In this document: in pieces, positions 7,909 to 15,343 of the stretch | Numbering within the stretch: the stretch's first letter is position 1 | Layout: the number at the start of each line of letters is the position of its first letter | Assembly: GCA_050742975.1 (NCBI GenBank) | Contig: JBOGDQ010000200.1 | Span: forward strand, 1-30,544 | Direction of reading: 5' to 3' | Length of the DNA: 30,544 nt | DNA from: JBDTGE01 sp050742975 | GTDB lineage: Bacteria > Actinomycetota > Actinomycetes > Mycobacteriales > Jatrophihabitantaceae | The notes under the pieces: generated by a model | The model's database searches: none | Told to the model about the DNA's origin: nothing | Seen by the model: the letters and a program-made list of their open reading frames with translations, nothing else | Position numbers and translations under genes: made by a program

Positions 7909-9249
7909 ATGTCTGACAAGTACCTGAACCTGGTCAACTCGCCGATCGGATCGGCGGTCGCGTCGCGCGTCGGCCTGCCGCGGCCGGCCGTGCTGCGTCG
8001 GTTCACCGCGGGCGAACCGCTGCTGCCGGGTCCGGCCCTGCTCGGCGCGACACCCGGCAAGCCCACGGCCGCGCTGCGGAAGCTGATCGTCGCTGCCGGC
8101 GCCGAGCTCGCCGACGAGGCCGACGACAGCATCCGCTACGGCGCGCTGATCCTGGACGCGCGCGCGGTCGCCTCGCCCGCCGATCTGGCCGGGTTCCAGT
8201 CGTTCTTCTCCGGTGCGCTGCGACGGCTGATGGCCTGCGGCCGGGTCCTGGTCATCGGCCGCGCGCCGGACGGTGCGGACGTCGCGGTCGAGGCGGCCCG
8301 CCAGGCGCTGGACGGCATCGTCCGATCGCTGGCCAAGGAGCTGCAGCGCGGCTCGACGGCGAACCTGCTCCTGATCGAGGACCCGTCCGGCGACAGCCCG
8401 TCGTTGCGGTCGGCGCTGCGCTTCTTCCTGTCCGGCAAGGCCGCCTACGTCGACGGCCAGCCGGTCCGGCTCGGCGCCGGGGTGGCGCCTGCGCCGAAGG
8501 ACTGGGATCAGCCGCTGGCCGGCAAGACCGCGCTGGTCACCGGTGCCGCACGTGGCATCGGGGCGGCGATCGCCGGGGTGCTGGCCCGCGACGGTGCGCA
8601 CGTGATCGCCGCCGACCTGGTCGCCGCGGGGGACCGGCTGGCCAAGGTCGCCAATCGCATCGGCGGCACGACGCTCCACCTGGACGTGGCCTCGGCCGAG
8701 GCACCGCAGCGGCTGCTCGCCCACCTCGCCGCGCACACCGACGGCCTGGACGTGCTGATCCACAACGCCGGCATCACCCGCGACAAGCTGCTCGCGAACA
8801 TGAAGCCGGACCAGTGGACGTCGGTCGTCGCCGTCAACCTCGAATCGCAGCTGCGGATCAACGCCGCGCTGCTCGACAGCGACCAGCTTCGCGATCAGTC
8901 CCGTGTGGTTTGCCTGTCGTCCACCACCGGCTTCTCGGGCAACCGCGGCCAGACGAACTACGGCGCGACCAAGGCCGGCGTCATCGGCCTGGTCCGCTCG
9001 TCCGCACCGGCGTTCGCCGCGCACGGGGACTCGACGATCAACGCGGTTGCGCCCGGTTTCATCGACACCGAGATGACGGCCAAGATGCCGCTGGCCACGC
9101 GCGAGGTAGCCCGTCGCCTGTCCAGCCTGCAGCAGGCCGGCCTGCCGATCGACGTCGCCGAGGCGGTGTCCTGGCTGAGCTCGCCGGGCGCCGGTGGGAT
9201 CAACGGGCAGACGCTACGGGTCTGTGGCCAGAACCTCGTCGGGGCGTGA
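7909..9249 (+). CDS. fabG4: 3-ketoacyl reductase / 3-hydroxyacyl-CoA dehydrogenase, long FabG4 type
   Basis: 446 aa, two-part short-chain dehydrogenase. Residues 1-200 are a degenerate flavodoxin-like Rossmann domain peculiar to the high-molecular-weight FabG4 group. Residues 203-446 are the active SDR: TGAARGIG (211-218), HNAG (285-288), Ser338, and Tyr351/Lys355 in NYGATKAG, spaced 13 and 4 as in FabG, plus VAPGFIDTEMT. Mycobacterial FabG4 (about 454 aa) is an NADH-preferring 3-ketoacyl-CoA reductase, reversible and therefore usable in degradation. Located between thiolase (2-base gap) and the MaoC hydratase (7-base gap). Good agreement with family length; direction of flux in the cell is inference. 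Confidence 0.93.
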   Translation: MSDKYLNLVNSPIGSAVASRVGLPRPAVLRRFTAGEPLLPGPALLGATPGKPTAALRKLIVAAGAELADEADDSIRYGALILDARAVASPADLAGFQSFFSGALRRLMACGRVLVIGRAPDGADVAVEAARQALDGIVRSLAKELQRGSTANLLLIEDPSGDSPSLRSALRFFLSGKAAYVDGQPVRLGAGVAPAPKDWDQPLAGKTALVTGAARGIGAAIAGVLARDGAHVIAADLVAAGDRLAKVANRIGGTTLHLDVASAEAPQRLLAHLAAHTDGLDVLIHNAGITRDKLLANMKPDQWTSVVAVNLESQLRINAALLDSDQLRDQSRVVCLSSTTGFSGNRGQTNYGATKAGVIGLVRSSAPAFAAHGDSTINAVAPGFIDTEMTAKMPLATREVARRLSSLQQAGLPIDVAEAVSWLSSPGAGGINGQTLRVCGQNLVGA

Positions 9250-9256
9250 GCCGCCG

Positions 9257-10111
9257 ATGACCACCACGATGCTCGACTCGCCGCCGTCGCTGGCGACCCT
9301 GTACGCGAAGGCGGCGGCGACCGGACCGCTGCACCGCGGTGATGCGCTGCCGGACTCGACCTACGTGCTCGCCCCGCAGCCGCTCGACCCGGGTCACCTG
9401 GCCGGCTACGCCCGGGTGTGCGGCTTCCGGTACAGCGACGTGCTGCCGCCGACATACCTGCACGTGCTGGCCTTTCCGCTGCAGGTCGCGGTGATGACCG
9501 AGCGTGACTTCCCGTTTCCCCTCGTCGGCCTGGTGCACGTCGCGAACACGATCACCGTGCACCGGCCGGTGCGCATGAACGAGCGCGTCGGGTTCCGCGT
9601 TCGGGCCGCGGACCTGCGCCCGCATCCGGCCGGCCGTCAGCTCGAGCTGCTGACCGAGGCGAGCGTGGACGGCGAGACGGTGTGGTCCGGCCGCAGCAGT
9701 TATCTGCGCCGGGGTGACAAGCCGCCGTCCGCGCCGCGCGGTCCGCGGAAGGAGCGCCCGCCCGCGCCGGTCGGTGCGTCGGGGCAGCTGCGCGTCCCGG
9801 GTGACATCGGCCGTCGCTACGGCGCGGTGTCCGGCGACCGCAACCCGATCCACCTCTACGCGCTGACGGCCAGGCTGTTCGGCTTCCCGTCGGCGATCGC
9901 GCACGGGATGTGGCTCAAGGCCCGCACGCTGGCCACCCTGGAGGGGCGGCTGCCCGACTCGTTCACGGTGGACGCCGCGTTCAAGACGCCGGTGCTGCTG
10001 CCCTCGACGGTGAGTGTCACGGCGGCACGTACCGGCGACGGCTGGACGCTCGACGTCCGCAACGCACGTTCGGGCAAGCCGCACCTGGCCGCGAGCGTGA
10101 CGGCCACCTGA
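9257..10111 (+). CDS. htdX: MaoC-like (R)-specific hydratase/dehydratase
   Basis: 284 aa with two hot-dog halves. The C-terminal half carries the hydratase-2 motif RRYGAVSGDRNPIHLY...AIAHGMW with the catalytic pair Asp194 and His199; the N-terminal half (40-150) lacks it and is presumably structural. It matches the HtdX-type proteins encoded next to fabG4 in mycobacteria. Expected reaction: reversible addition of water to trans-2-enoyl thioesters giving the (R)-3-hydroxy form, which suits FabG4 as the next enzyme. ATG 9257 follows the reductase stop by seven bases; the upstream in-frame start at 9194 lies within fabG4. Third and last gene of the operon. Confidence 0.9.
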   Translation: MTTTMLDSPPSLATLYAKAAATGPLHRGDALPDSTYVLAPQPLDPGHLAGYARVCGFRYSDVLPPTYLHVLAFPLQVAVMTERDFPFPLVGLVHVANTITVHRPVRMNERVGFRVRAADLRPHPAGRQLELLTEASVDGETVWSGRSSYLRRGDKPPSAPRGPRKERPPAPVGASGQLRVPGDIGRRYGAVSGDRNPIHLYALTARLFGFPSAIAHGMWLKARTLATLEGRLPDSFTVDAAFKTPVLLPSTVSVTAARTGDGWTLDVRNARSGKPHLAASVTAT

Positions 10112-10132
10112 GACGCGGTCCACCGCCGCGAC

Positions 10133-10174
10133 CTTGTTGCAGAACGGCGATCCAGGCCGCTGCAACGCACCAAG
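10133..10174. repeat. Imperfect palindrome between convergent genes
   Basis: GTTGCAG (10136-10142) / CTGCAAC (10160-10166) is a perfect 7-bp stem extended inward by CGGC/GCCG. Flanks CTTGTTGC (10133-10140) and GCACCAAG (10167-10174) resemble the arms of the inverted repeat at 21798-21845. It could act as a bidirectional terminator between htdX and the small membrane gene, although no T run is present. Confidence 0.5.
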
Positions 10175-10179
10175 ACCGG

Positions 10180-10347
10180 TCAGCGGCGGGTGAGGATCCC
10201 GCGGCGGCGCGCCGAGCCGGCCAGCGTGAACGCGAACGCGATGCATGCGATGACGAACAGCCAGAACAGGCCCTTGATGATGAAGCCGATTACAGCCAGC
10301 GCGATCCAGATCGCGAGCAGGACCAGCAGTATCTTCACGACGGACAT
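10180..10347 (-). CDS. Small hydrophobic membrane protein
   Basis: 55 aa. Residues 3-48 are almost entirely hydrophobic (VVKILLVLLAIWIALAV, then FIIKGLFWLFVIACIAFAFTLAG), enough for two short membrane helices or a hairpin, and the C terminus RRRGILTRR is strongly basic and likely cytoplasmic. ATG 10347 has GGAGGGGG upstream. Such small proteins with a basic tail are common in Actinobacteria and usually hypothetical. It is 53 bases after the GNAT stop on the same strand and could be the last gene of that operon. Function unknown. Confidence 0.75.
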   Translation of the reverse strand: MSVVKILLVLLAIWIALAVIGFIIKGLFWLFVIACIAFAFTLAGSARRRGILTRR

Positions 10348-10400
10348 GGCCACCCCCTCCCGCTGAGAACTCCCCGCGGTCGCACGAGGTTCCCGGCAGC

Positions 10401-11237
10401 TCACGGCAGCGCGTAGTAGTCCTCGGTCGTGACCCGGACGAACCCGATTGACGTGTACAGCCCGAGAGCGCGGTCGTTGTCGACCGCAACCTCCAGCCCG
10501 ACACGTCCCGCGCCGTCGCGGAACAGCTCACCGCACACACGGCGCAGGACGTCGCGCCCGATGCCGCGTCCCTGAACACGCGGATCCACCGCGAAGCCGT
10601 ACACGCCGGCTCCGTCCGGGTCGTGGCTCACCCGCACGGTGCCGACGACGTCACCGGCGAGCTCCACAACCAGCCGGCGCTCGGAGTCCGGCGCCGATCG
10701 CTCCGTCGTCACGTCGTGGGGATGGCCGAGGGCCTTCGTCAGCAGCCTGGACAAGATGGCCGCATCCGCTGGCGTGGCCGGCCGCACGCCAACCTGCGGA
10801 TCCGCCGGCCCGTTGTCGGGCGGCTCGGTCAGGACGAGTGCGTGCTCGGAGTGTTCGAGTTGCGCGCCTCGGCGCAGCGCCAGGGCCCGGCCCGCTGTCG
10901 ATGACCGTGATACCACCAGCAGGACCTGCTCGTAGCCGCGATCCCGGCACAACGCACGGGCGGCGTCCAGCAGCGCGGTGGCGATCCCGCGTCGCCGGGC
11001 GGCCGGGTCGACCATGCCGACCAGTTCAACCGCCGGCGCGCCGAAGGCGTACAGGCCGAGGAAGCCGACGAGCCGGTCGCCCTCGCGCCAGAGCAGGCCC
11101 TCGAGCTCGCCGCTGCGCGAGTTCAGCACGCCCCATTCGAGCTTGAGCCGGCCGCCGTCGGCCTCGACGCAGCGCCGTTCCAGCGCGGCGAGGGCACGAA
11201 GATCCGCGGGCCGCAGACCTCGGGCGAGTTCGAGCAC
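10401..11237 (-). CDS. Tandem GNAT N-acetyltransferase
   Basis: 278 aa with two GNAT folds. Each has an acetyl-CoA pyrophosphate loop: VDPAARRRGIATALL (77-90) in the first and VDPRVQGRGIGRDVL (218-231) in the second, followed by LEVAVDNDRALGLYTSIGFVRV, the usual C-terminal motif. Both loops keep the R/Q-x-x-G-x-G/A pattern, so both halves might bind cofactor. Tandem GNATs in Actinobacteria include MshD (mycothiol synthase, about 310 aa), but I see no specific link to it. The start is GTG 11237, 21 bases after the hydrolase stop and co-directional, so it may be the fourth gene of the monooxygenase operon. Substrate unknown. Confidence 0.85.
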   Translation of the reverse strand: MLELARGLRPADLRALAALERRCVEADGGRLKLEWGVLNSRSGELEGLLWREGDRLVGFLGLYAFGAPAVELVGMVDPAARRRGIATALLDAARALCRDRGYEQVLLVVSRSSTAGRALALRRGAQLEHSEHALVLTEPPDNGPADPQVGVRPATPADAAILSRLLTKALGHPHDVTTERSAPDSERRLVVELAGDVVGTVRVSHDPDGAGVYGFAVDPRVQGRGIGRDVLRRVCGELFRDGAGRVGLEVAVDNDRALGLYTSIGFVRVTTEDYYALP

Positions 11238-11258
11238 CTGCTCACTCGACCATCGCGG

Positions 11259-12188
11259 TCAACCGCGATTCGACCTGGGCCCCGTCTGCTGTGGCTTGGC
11301 CGCGGCGGCCAGATGCGGGCGCAGGAAGGTGCCCACGTCGCGCACCGCGTCGGTCGCGTCCCGCAACATCCCGGCCAGGACATGGGCGCTGTGCCACAGC
11401 GTCGGGCTGTCGACGGGCCGGACGTCGATGCTCTCGCCGCGCGCGCGATCGACGAAGCGGCCGATCTGGTCGTGCAGCATCTCGCCGGTGGCGTACTGCA
11501 CGAGCATCGGCGGCAGTCCGGCCAGCTCGGCGTGCATGGGGGCGTAGCCCGGGTCCGCGGGGTCGGCGGCGCCGCGGTACATCGCCGCGCACGACATGCC
11601 CCACTCACGGTTCACGACGAAGTCCCGGTCCGGAAGGTCGTGGTCGGACGGATCGGTCCACGGTGAGAGCAGCGCGAGTGCGGCCGGCCGCCGGCCCGCA
11701 TCGGTCAGCCGGCGCGCGGCCGCGACCGCGAGGCCACCGCCGGCCGAGTCCCCGGCGATCGCGATCCGGGACGGCTCGTACCCGTGCTGCTCGACAAGCT
11801 GGTCGAACGCGGCGACGGCGTCCTCCAGCGCGGCCGGATACCGGTGCTCGGGTGCCAGCCGGTAGTCCAGGTTGTGGACCACCGCACCGGCGCTGCGCGA
11901 CAGGTGCGCGGCGAGCGGGCGGTACATGCGCGCCGAACCGAGGACGTACCCGCCGCCGTGCAGGTACAGCACGGCGCTCGCCGGATCGGGCGCGCCGAGG
12001 GTGACGCGCTCGGCCGGGCGCCCGCCGAGTAGCAGACGGTTGACCCGGGTACCGCGCGGAACCCGGTTCAGCCGGACGGACGCCTCGGACAGCCGGCGCT
12101 GCATCGCCACCGTGCGATGCGCGTTCAGCGACAGCCGGTACACGGGCGCGGACACGGCGACCACGACGCCGCGCGGCAGGTGCGCCAT
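11259..12188 (-). CDS. Alpha/beta hydrolase, hormone-sensitive-lipase family
   Basis: 309 aa esterase of the HSL (alpha/beta hydrolase-3) family. Oxyanion-hole motif LHGGGYVLGS (76-85), nucleophile elbow GDSAGGG with Ser148, and a late His in LWHSAHV (His266). The acid position, usually Asp in a S/T-D-x-x-L-x-D context, reads ATGEMLHD (233-240), so the canonical Asp is not obvious. The family hydrolyses short to medium acyl esters. ATG 12188 overlaps the SDR stop (ATGA), indicating translational coupling. Next to a Baeyer-Villiger-type monooxygenase its likely job is hydrolysis of the ester or lactone product; compare LipR beside MymA in M. tuberculosis. Substrate inferred only from context. 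Confidence 0.9.
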   Translation of the reverse strand: MAHLPRGVVVAVSAPVYRLSLNAHRTVAMQRRLSEASVRLNRVPRGTRVNRLLLGGRPAERVTLGAPDPASAVLYLHGGGYVLGSARMYRPLAAHLSRSAGAVVHNLDYRLAPEHRYPAALEDAVAAFDQLVEQHGYEPSRIAIAGDSAGGGLAVAAARRLTDAGRRPAALALLSPWTDPSDHDLPDRDFVVNREWGMSCAAMYRGAADPADPGYAPMHAELAGLPPMLVQYATGEMLHDQIGRFVDRARGESIDVRPVDSPTLWHSAHVLAGMLRDATDAVRDVGTFLRPHLAAAAKPQQTGPRSNRG

Positions 12189-13057
12189 CAGGCCGGGACC
12201 TTGTTCACGGCCGGCGGGGCGGCCACCGCCTCGGCCGGCGGCATCAGCCGTGGCGCGAGCAGCGAGAACAACCGCTGGTACGCCGGGCCGACCAGCCGGA
12301 CGAGCAGATCGAGGGCCATCGCGTCCAGGCCCACGACGGCGCGTGGCCGGTTCCCGATGACCGCCCGCACGATCGACCTGGCGGCCGACTCCGGCGAGGT
12401 CCGGGCCAGCCGGGCGTCGAAGAACTCGGCCAGCTTCGCGGGGTCCTTGCCGGCGACCGCGCCGGCGTTGCGGGCGATCGCCGTCTTGATGCCGCCCGGG
12501 TGCACGCAGGTCACCTCGACCGGGTGGCCGGCCAGGATCATCTCCTGACGCAGCGACTCGGTGAACCCGCGCACCGCGAACTTCGCCGCGTTGTAGGCGC
12601 TCTGGCTGGGCATCGAGAGCAGCCCGAACAGGCTGGAGATGTTGACGACGTGCCCGTCGCCCGACGCGATCAGGTGCGGCAGGAACGCCTTCGTCCCGTT
12701 GACGACCCCCCAGAAGTCGACGTCCATGACCCGCTCGATCTGCTCGAACGACATCTGCTCGACGTCGCCGGTGAACGCGATGCCGGCGTTGTTGACGACG
12801 AGGTTGACCGCCCCGTACTCGGCGGCCACGGCGTCCGCGTAGCGCAGGATGGCGGCGCGGTCGGTGACGTCCAGGTGCTGCTGGTGAACCGGTGCACCGA
12901 TCACCCGCACGTGCTCGGCCGTCTCGGCCAGGCCCGCCGTGTCGATGTCGCTGATCGCCAGCTTCGCACCACGCCGGGCGAGCTCGTAGCTGATCGCGCG
13001 ACCGATACCCGAGCCGGCGCCGGTGACCACGGCGACCTTGCCCCTGATGGTGCTCAC
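12188..13057 (-). CDS. Short-chain dehydrogenase/reductase
   Basis: 289 aa classical SDR. Cofactor loop VTGAGSGIGRA (11-21) with Asp37 in SDID, which tends to favour NAD(H); NNAG (89-92), Ser142, and catalytic Tyr155/Lys159 in SAYNAAKFA; then VHPGGIKTAIARN. The C-terminal extension (about 230-289) is hydrophobic and proline-rich, as in SadH-like proteins of mycobacterial mymA-type clusters. The start GTG 13057 overlaps the monooxygenase stop (GTGA), and its own stop overlaps the hydrolase start. Probable role: alcohol/ketone interconversion feeding the monooxygenase. Substrate unknown. Confidence 0.92.
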   Translation of the reverse strand: MSTIRGKVAVVTGAGSGIGRAISYELARRGAKLAISDIDTAGLAETAEHVRVIGAPVHQQHLDVTDRAAILRYADAVAAEYGAVNLVVNNAGIAFTGDVEQMSFEQIERVMDVDFWGVVNGTKAFLPHLIASGDGHVVNISSLFGLLSMPSQSAYNAAKFAVRGFTESLRQEMILAGHPVEVTCVHPGGIKTAIARNAGAVAGKDPAKLAEFFDARLARTSPESAARSIVRAVIGNRPRAVVGLDAMALDLLVRLVGPAYQRLFSLLAPRLMPPAEAVAAPPAVNKVPA

Positions 13058-14577
13058 GCTGACACCCCTTCCTGGACGAGATGCGGAGCCCGCTCCGCAC
13101 GCGAGGTCGTGGTGTAGGCGGGCAGGTCGAACCGTCGCGTCAGCTGCCGGAACGCGAACGTGAAGCTGGGCCAGAGCGTGGTGTTGTTGCCGTGCTTGTC
13201 CAGGTACCAGCTCGTGCAGCCACCGGTCGTCCAGATCGTCTTGCGCATCTGCCGCTGCAGGTGTTCGTTGAACTCGCGCTGCTCGTCGCCACGTACCTCG
13301 ACGGTGGCCAGGCCTTGGCTGTCCATCTGCCGCAGCGCGCTGGCCAGGTAGTTGACGTGCGACTCGATCATGTAGACCATCGAGGTGTGGCCGAGCCCGG
13401 TGTTGGGACCGATCACGAAGAACAGGTTCGGGAACCCGGCGACCGTCGCACCCTTGTACGCCTGCTGCCCCTGCTCGTCCCACAGCTCGCCCAGCGCGCG
13501 GCCGTCACGGCCGACGATCGCCTGGTACGTAGGGGAGTCGGTCACGTGAAAGCCGGTGGCGACGATGATCGCGTCGACCTCGCGGACGGTGCCTCCATCG
13601 GCGCTGATGATCGAGTTGCCGCGGATCTCGGCGATGCCGTCGGTGATCAGCTCGACGTTGTCCCGTTCGAGCATCGGGTACCAGTCGTTGGACAGCAGGA
13701 TGCGCTTGCAACCGATCTGCCAGTCGGGCGTGACCGCCTTGCGCAGCCGCGGATCGTTGATGCCCTTGGCGATGTTGCGCTCGGCGATCTTCTGCGCGCC
13801 GAGCAGGATCTTGGGCTGCAACGCGAACCCGAGCACGAAGGATTCGCGGCCCCAGTAGATCGCCTCGCGGGCGGCACGCTGCAGGAACGGCACGTGCCGG
13901 TAGGCGAACTTCTCGACGCCGGAGTACGCGCGATCGTGCCGGGGCATGATCCACGGTGCGGTGCGCTGGTAGACGTCCAGGTATCCGACCCGGTCGGCGA
14001 TGGCCGGGCCGATCTGGATCGCGGACGCGCCGGTTCCGATCAGCGCCACCCGCTTGCCGGCGAGGTTGGCGTCGTGGTTCCAGCGGGCGGAGTGGAAGAT
14101 CTCGCCTTCAAACGTCCCGATTCCCTTGATGTCCGGCAGGCGTGGCTCGCACAGTGCTCCCACGGCCGAGACGAGCACGTCGGCTCGAAAGCGCCCGTTC
14201 GTGGTGTCGACGAACCACTGCCCGGACGGCTCGTGCCACCTGGCGTGCGTGACCTCGGTGTCGAACAGGTGCTTGTCCAGCACGCCGTACTTCTCGGCGA
14301 CCGCGCGCAGGTAGTCCTGGATCTCCGGCTGCGGCGAGAACGAGCGGGACCACCTCGGGTTGAGCTCGAAGCTGTAGGAGTACAGGTGTGAGGGGACGTC
14401 GCACGCGGCACCGGGGTAGGTGTTGTCGCGCCACGTGCCGCCGACGCCGGGGCCGCGCTCGAGCACCAGGTAGTCGTTGCGGCCGTCCTTGCTCAGCCGG
14501 ATCGCGGTACCGAGACCGGCGAAGCCGCTGCCGATGATCAGCACGCCGACGTGCCGTGGTTGGGTCTCATCAGTCAT
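13054..14577 (-). CDS. Flavin-binding monooxygenase, Baeyer-Villiger type
   Basis: 507 aa. Two dinucleotide-binding loops: GSGFAGLG (16-23, FAD) and GTGASA (181-186, NADPH). Between them lies the Baeyer-Villiger fingerprint FEGEIFHSARWN (156-167), which fits F-x-G-x-x-x-H-x-x-x-W with Asn where Pro or Asp is usual. GGTWRDNTYPGAACDVPSHLYSYSF (46-70) is the typical substrate-side loop. Expected reaction: NADPH and O2-dependent conversion of a ketone to an ester or lactone, or heteroatom oxidation. First gene of an operon with overlapping SDR and hydrolase genes, divergent from a TetR gene. The ATG at 14577 has no ribosome site, and its predicted -10 (TACCCT) implies a leaderless message. Substrate unknown. 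Confidence 0.93.
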   Translation of the reverse strand: MTDETQPRHVGVLIIGSGFAGLGTAIRLSKDGRNDYLVLERGPGVGGTWRDNTYPGAACDVPSHLYSYSFELNPRWSRSFSPQPEIQDYLRAVAEKYGVLDKHLFDTEVTHARWHEPSGQWFVDTTNGRFRADVLVSAVGALCEPRLPDIKGIGTFEGEIFHSARWNHDANLAGKRVALIGTGASAIQIGPAIADRVGYLDVYQRTAPWIMPRHDRAYSGVEKFAYRHVPFLQRAAREAIYWGRESFVLGFALQPKILLGAQKIAERNIAKGINDPRLRKAVTPDWQIGCKRILLSNDWYPMLERDNVELITDGIAEIRGNSIISADGGTVREVDAIIVATGFHVTDSPTYQAIVGRDGRALGELWDEQGQQAYKGATVAGFPNLFFVIGPNTGLGHTSMVYMIESHVNYLASALRQMDSQGLATVEVRGDEQREFNEHLQRQMRKTIWTTGGCTSWYLDKHGNNTTLWPSFTFAFRQLTRRFDLPAYTTTSRAERAPHLVQEGVSA

Positions 14578-14584
14578 GCTGTCC

Positions 14585-14614
14585 AGGGTAGGTCGCTCAT
14601 TGAATGGGAGTCAA
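14585..14614 (-). promoter_or_regulatory. Promoter of the monooxygenase operon
   Basis: Minus strand: -35 TTGACT (14609-14614), 18-base spacer, -10 TACCCT (14585-14590). Transcription is predicted at about 14578, next to the ATG at 14577. The -35 overlaps the palindromic region. Confidence 0.55.
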
Positions 14615-14637
14615 TAGTTCGTTGGCTGGCATTCAAT
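14599..14637. promoter_or_regulatory. Inverted repeats between monooxygenase and tetR (candidate operator)
   Basis: ATTGAATG (14599-14606) and CATTCAAT (14630-14637) are perfect 8-bp arms 23 bases apart; inside, ATTGA (14599-14603) also pairs with TCAAT (14611-14615). TCAATAG occurs twice (14611-14617, 14634-14640). The block overlaps both divergent promoters, so the adjacent TetR protein probably binds here. Confidence 0.6.
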
Positions 14638-14649
14638 AGGGCCTAGGAT
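14622..14649 (+). promoter_or_regulatory. Promoter of the divergent tetR gene
   Basis: TTGGCT (14622-14627), 16-base spacer, TAGGAT (14644-14649). Seven bases past the -10 is the GTG start at 14656, predicting a leaderless transcript. Confidence 0.5.
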
Positions 14650-14655
14650 GGCGCA

Positions 14656-15303
14656 GTGACCCGCGAGAAGCGCACCCGGCTCGACCCGGTGGCCCGCCGC
14701 GCCCAGCTGATCGCGCTCGGCGTGCAGATGCTGGCGACCCGCACGCTGGACGCGCTGTCGGTCGAGGACATCGCCCGGCAGGCCGGCATCTCGCGGGGGC
14801 TGCTTTTCCACTACTTCGCCTCCAAGCAGGACTTCCACACCGCCGTCGCTCGCGCAGCGGCCCAGCAGCTGCTCGAGCGCACCGAGCCGGACACCGCGCT
14901 GGCGCCGGTCGAGGCGCTGCGGGCCGGCCTGGAGGCATTCATCGGCTACGTCGAGGAGAACCCGGACAGCTACAAGTCCCTCGTTCGGGGCGCCGCGAGC
15001 GGTGACGCCGAGATGCGCGGCATCTTCGACGACACCCGTGCCGCGATGGCCAAGCGGGTGATCGCTGTCGTCGGGCAGCTGGGCTTCGAGCTCAGCCCGC
15101 GGGCGCAGCTGGCCGTGCACGGCTGGGTGGCCTACAGCGAGGAGTGCACGATCCGCTGGATCGACTCCGGGTCGGTCGGCCGCGACGCGCTGCTGGAGAT
15201 GCTGACCAAGGCACTGCCGGCCGTCGTCCTCGCGGCCACCGACGAGCAGCTCGGCCCGCTGGTGTCGATCTTGGCGGCCGAGTCGGCGATCGCGTCCGAA
15301 TAA
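14656..15303 (+). CDS. TetR-family transcriptional regulator
   Basis: 215 aa. TetR DNA-binding domain at residues about 13-60: RRAQLIALGVQMLATRTLDALSVEDIARQAGISRGLLFHYFASKQDFHTAV with the GLLFHYFASK recognition helix. The rest is an all-helical ligand-binding domain. GTG 14656 is the only start that keeps the full HTH; an ATG at 14648 is out of frame and hits a stop at once. Divergent from the monooxygenase operon across 78 bases full of inverted repeats, the same arrangement as ethR/ethA in M. tuberculosis, so it most likely represses that operon and itself. Inducer unknown. Confidence 0.9.
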   Translation: MTREKRTRLDPVARRAQLIALGVQMLATRTLDALSVEDIARQAGISRGLLFHYFASKQDFHTAVARAAAQQLLERTEPDTALAPVEALRAGLEAFIGYVEENPDSYKSLVRGAASGDAEMRGIFDDTRAAMAKRVIAVVGQLGFELSPRAQLAVHGWVAYSEECTIRWIDSGSVGRDALLEMLTKALPAVVLAATDEQLGPLVSILAAESAIASE

Positions 15304-15331
15304 CCGCCCGCGGCCGGGTCTCTGCCGGAAC

Positions 15332-15337
15332 TAGGAT
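15332..15337 (+). promoter_or_regulatory. -10 box of ilvE
   Basis: TAGGAT ends seven bases before the ATG at 15344 and no Shine-Dalgarno precedes the start. I see no convincing -35. Predicts a leaderless transcript. Confidence 0.45.
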
Positions 15338-15343
15338 GTCCGA

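Noticed and set aside
7615..9024. 469-codon minus-strand frame opposite fadA2 and fabG4
   Set aside because: Complementary shadow of two genes with intact catalytic motifs; composition typical of antisense GC-rich frames.
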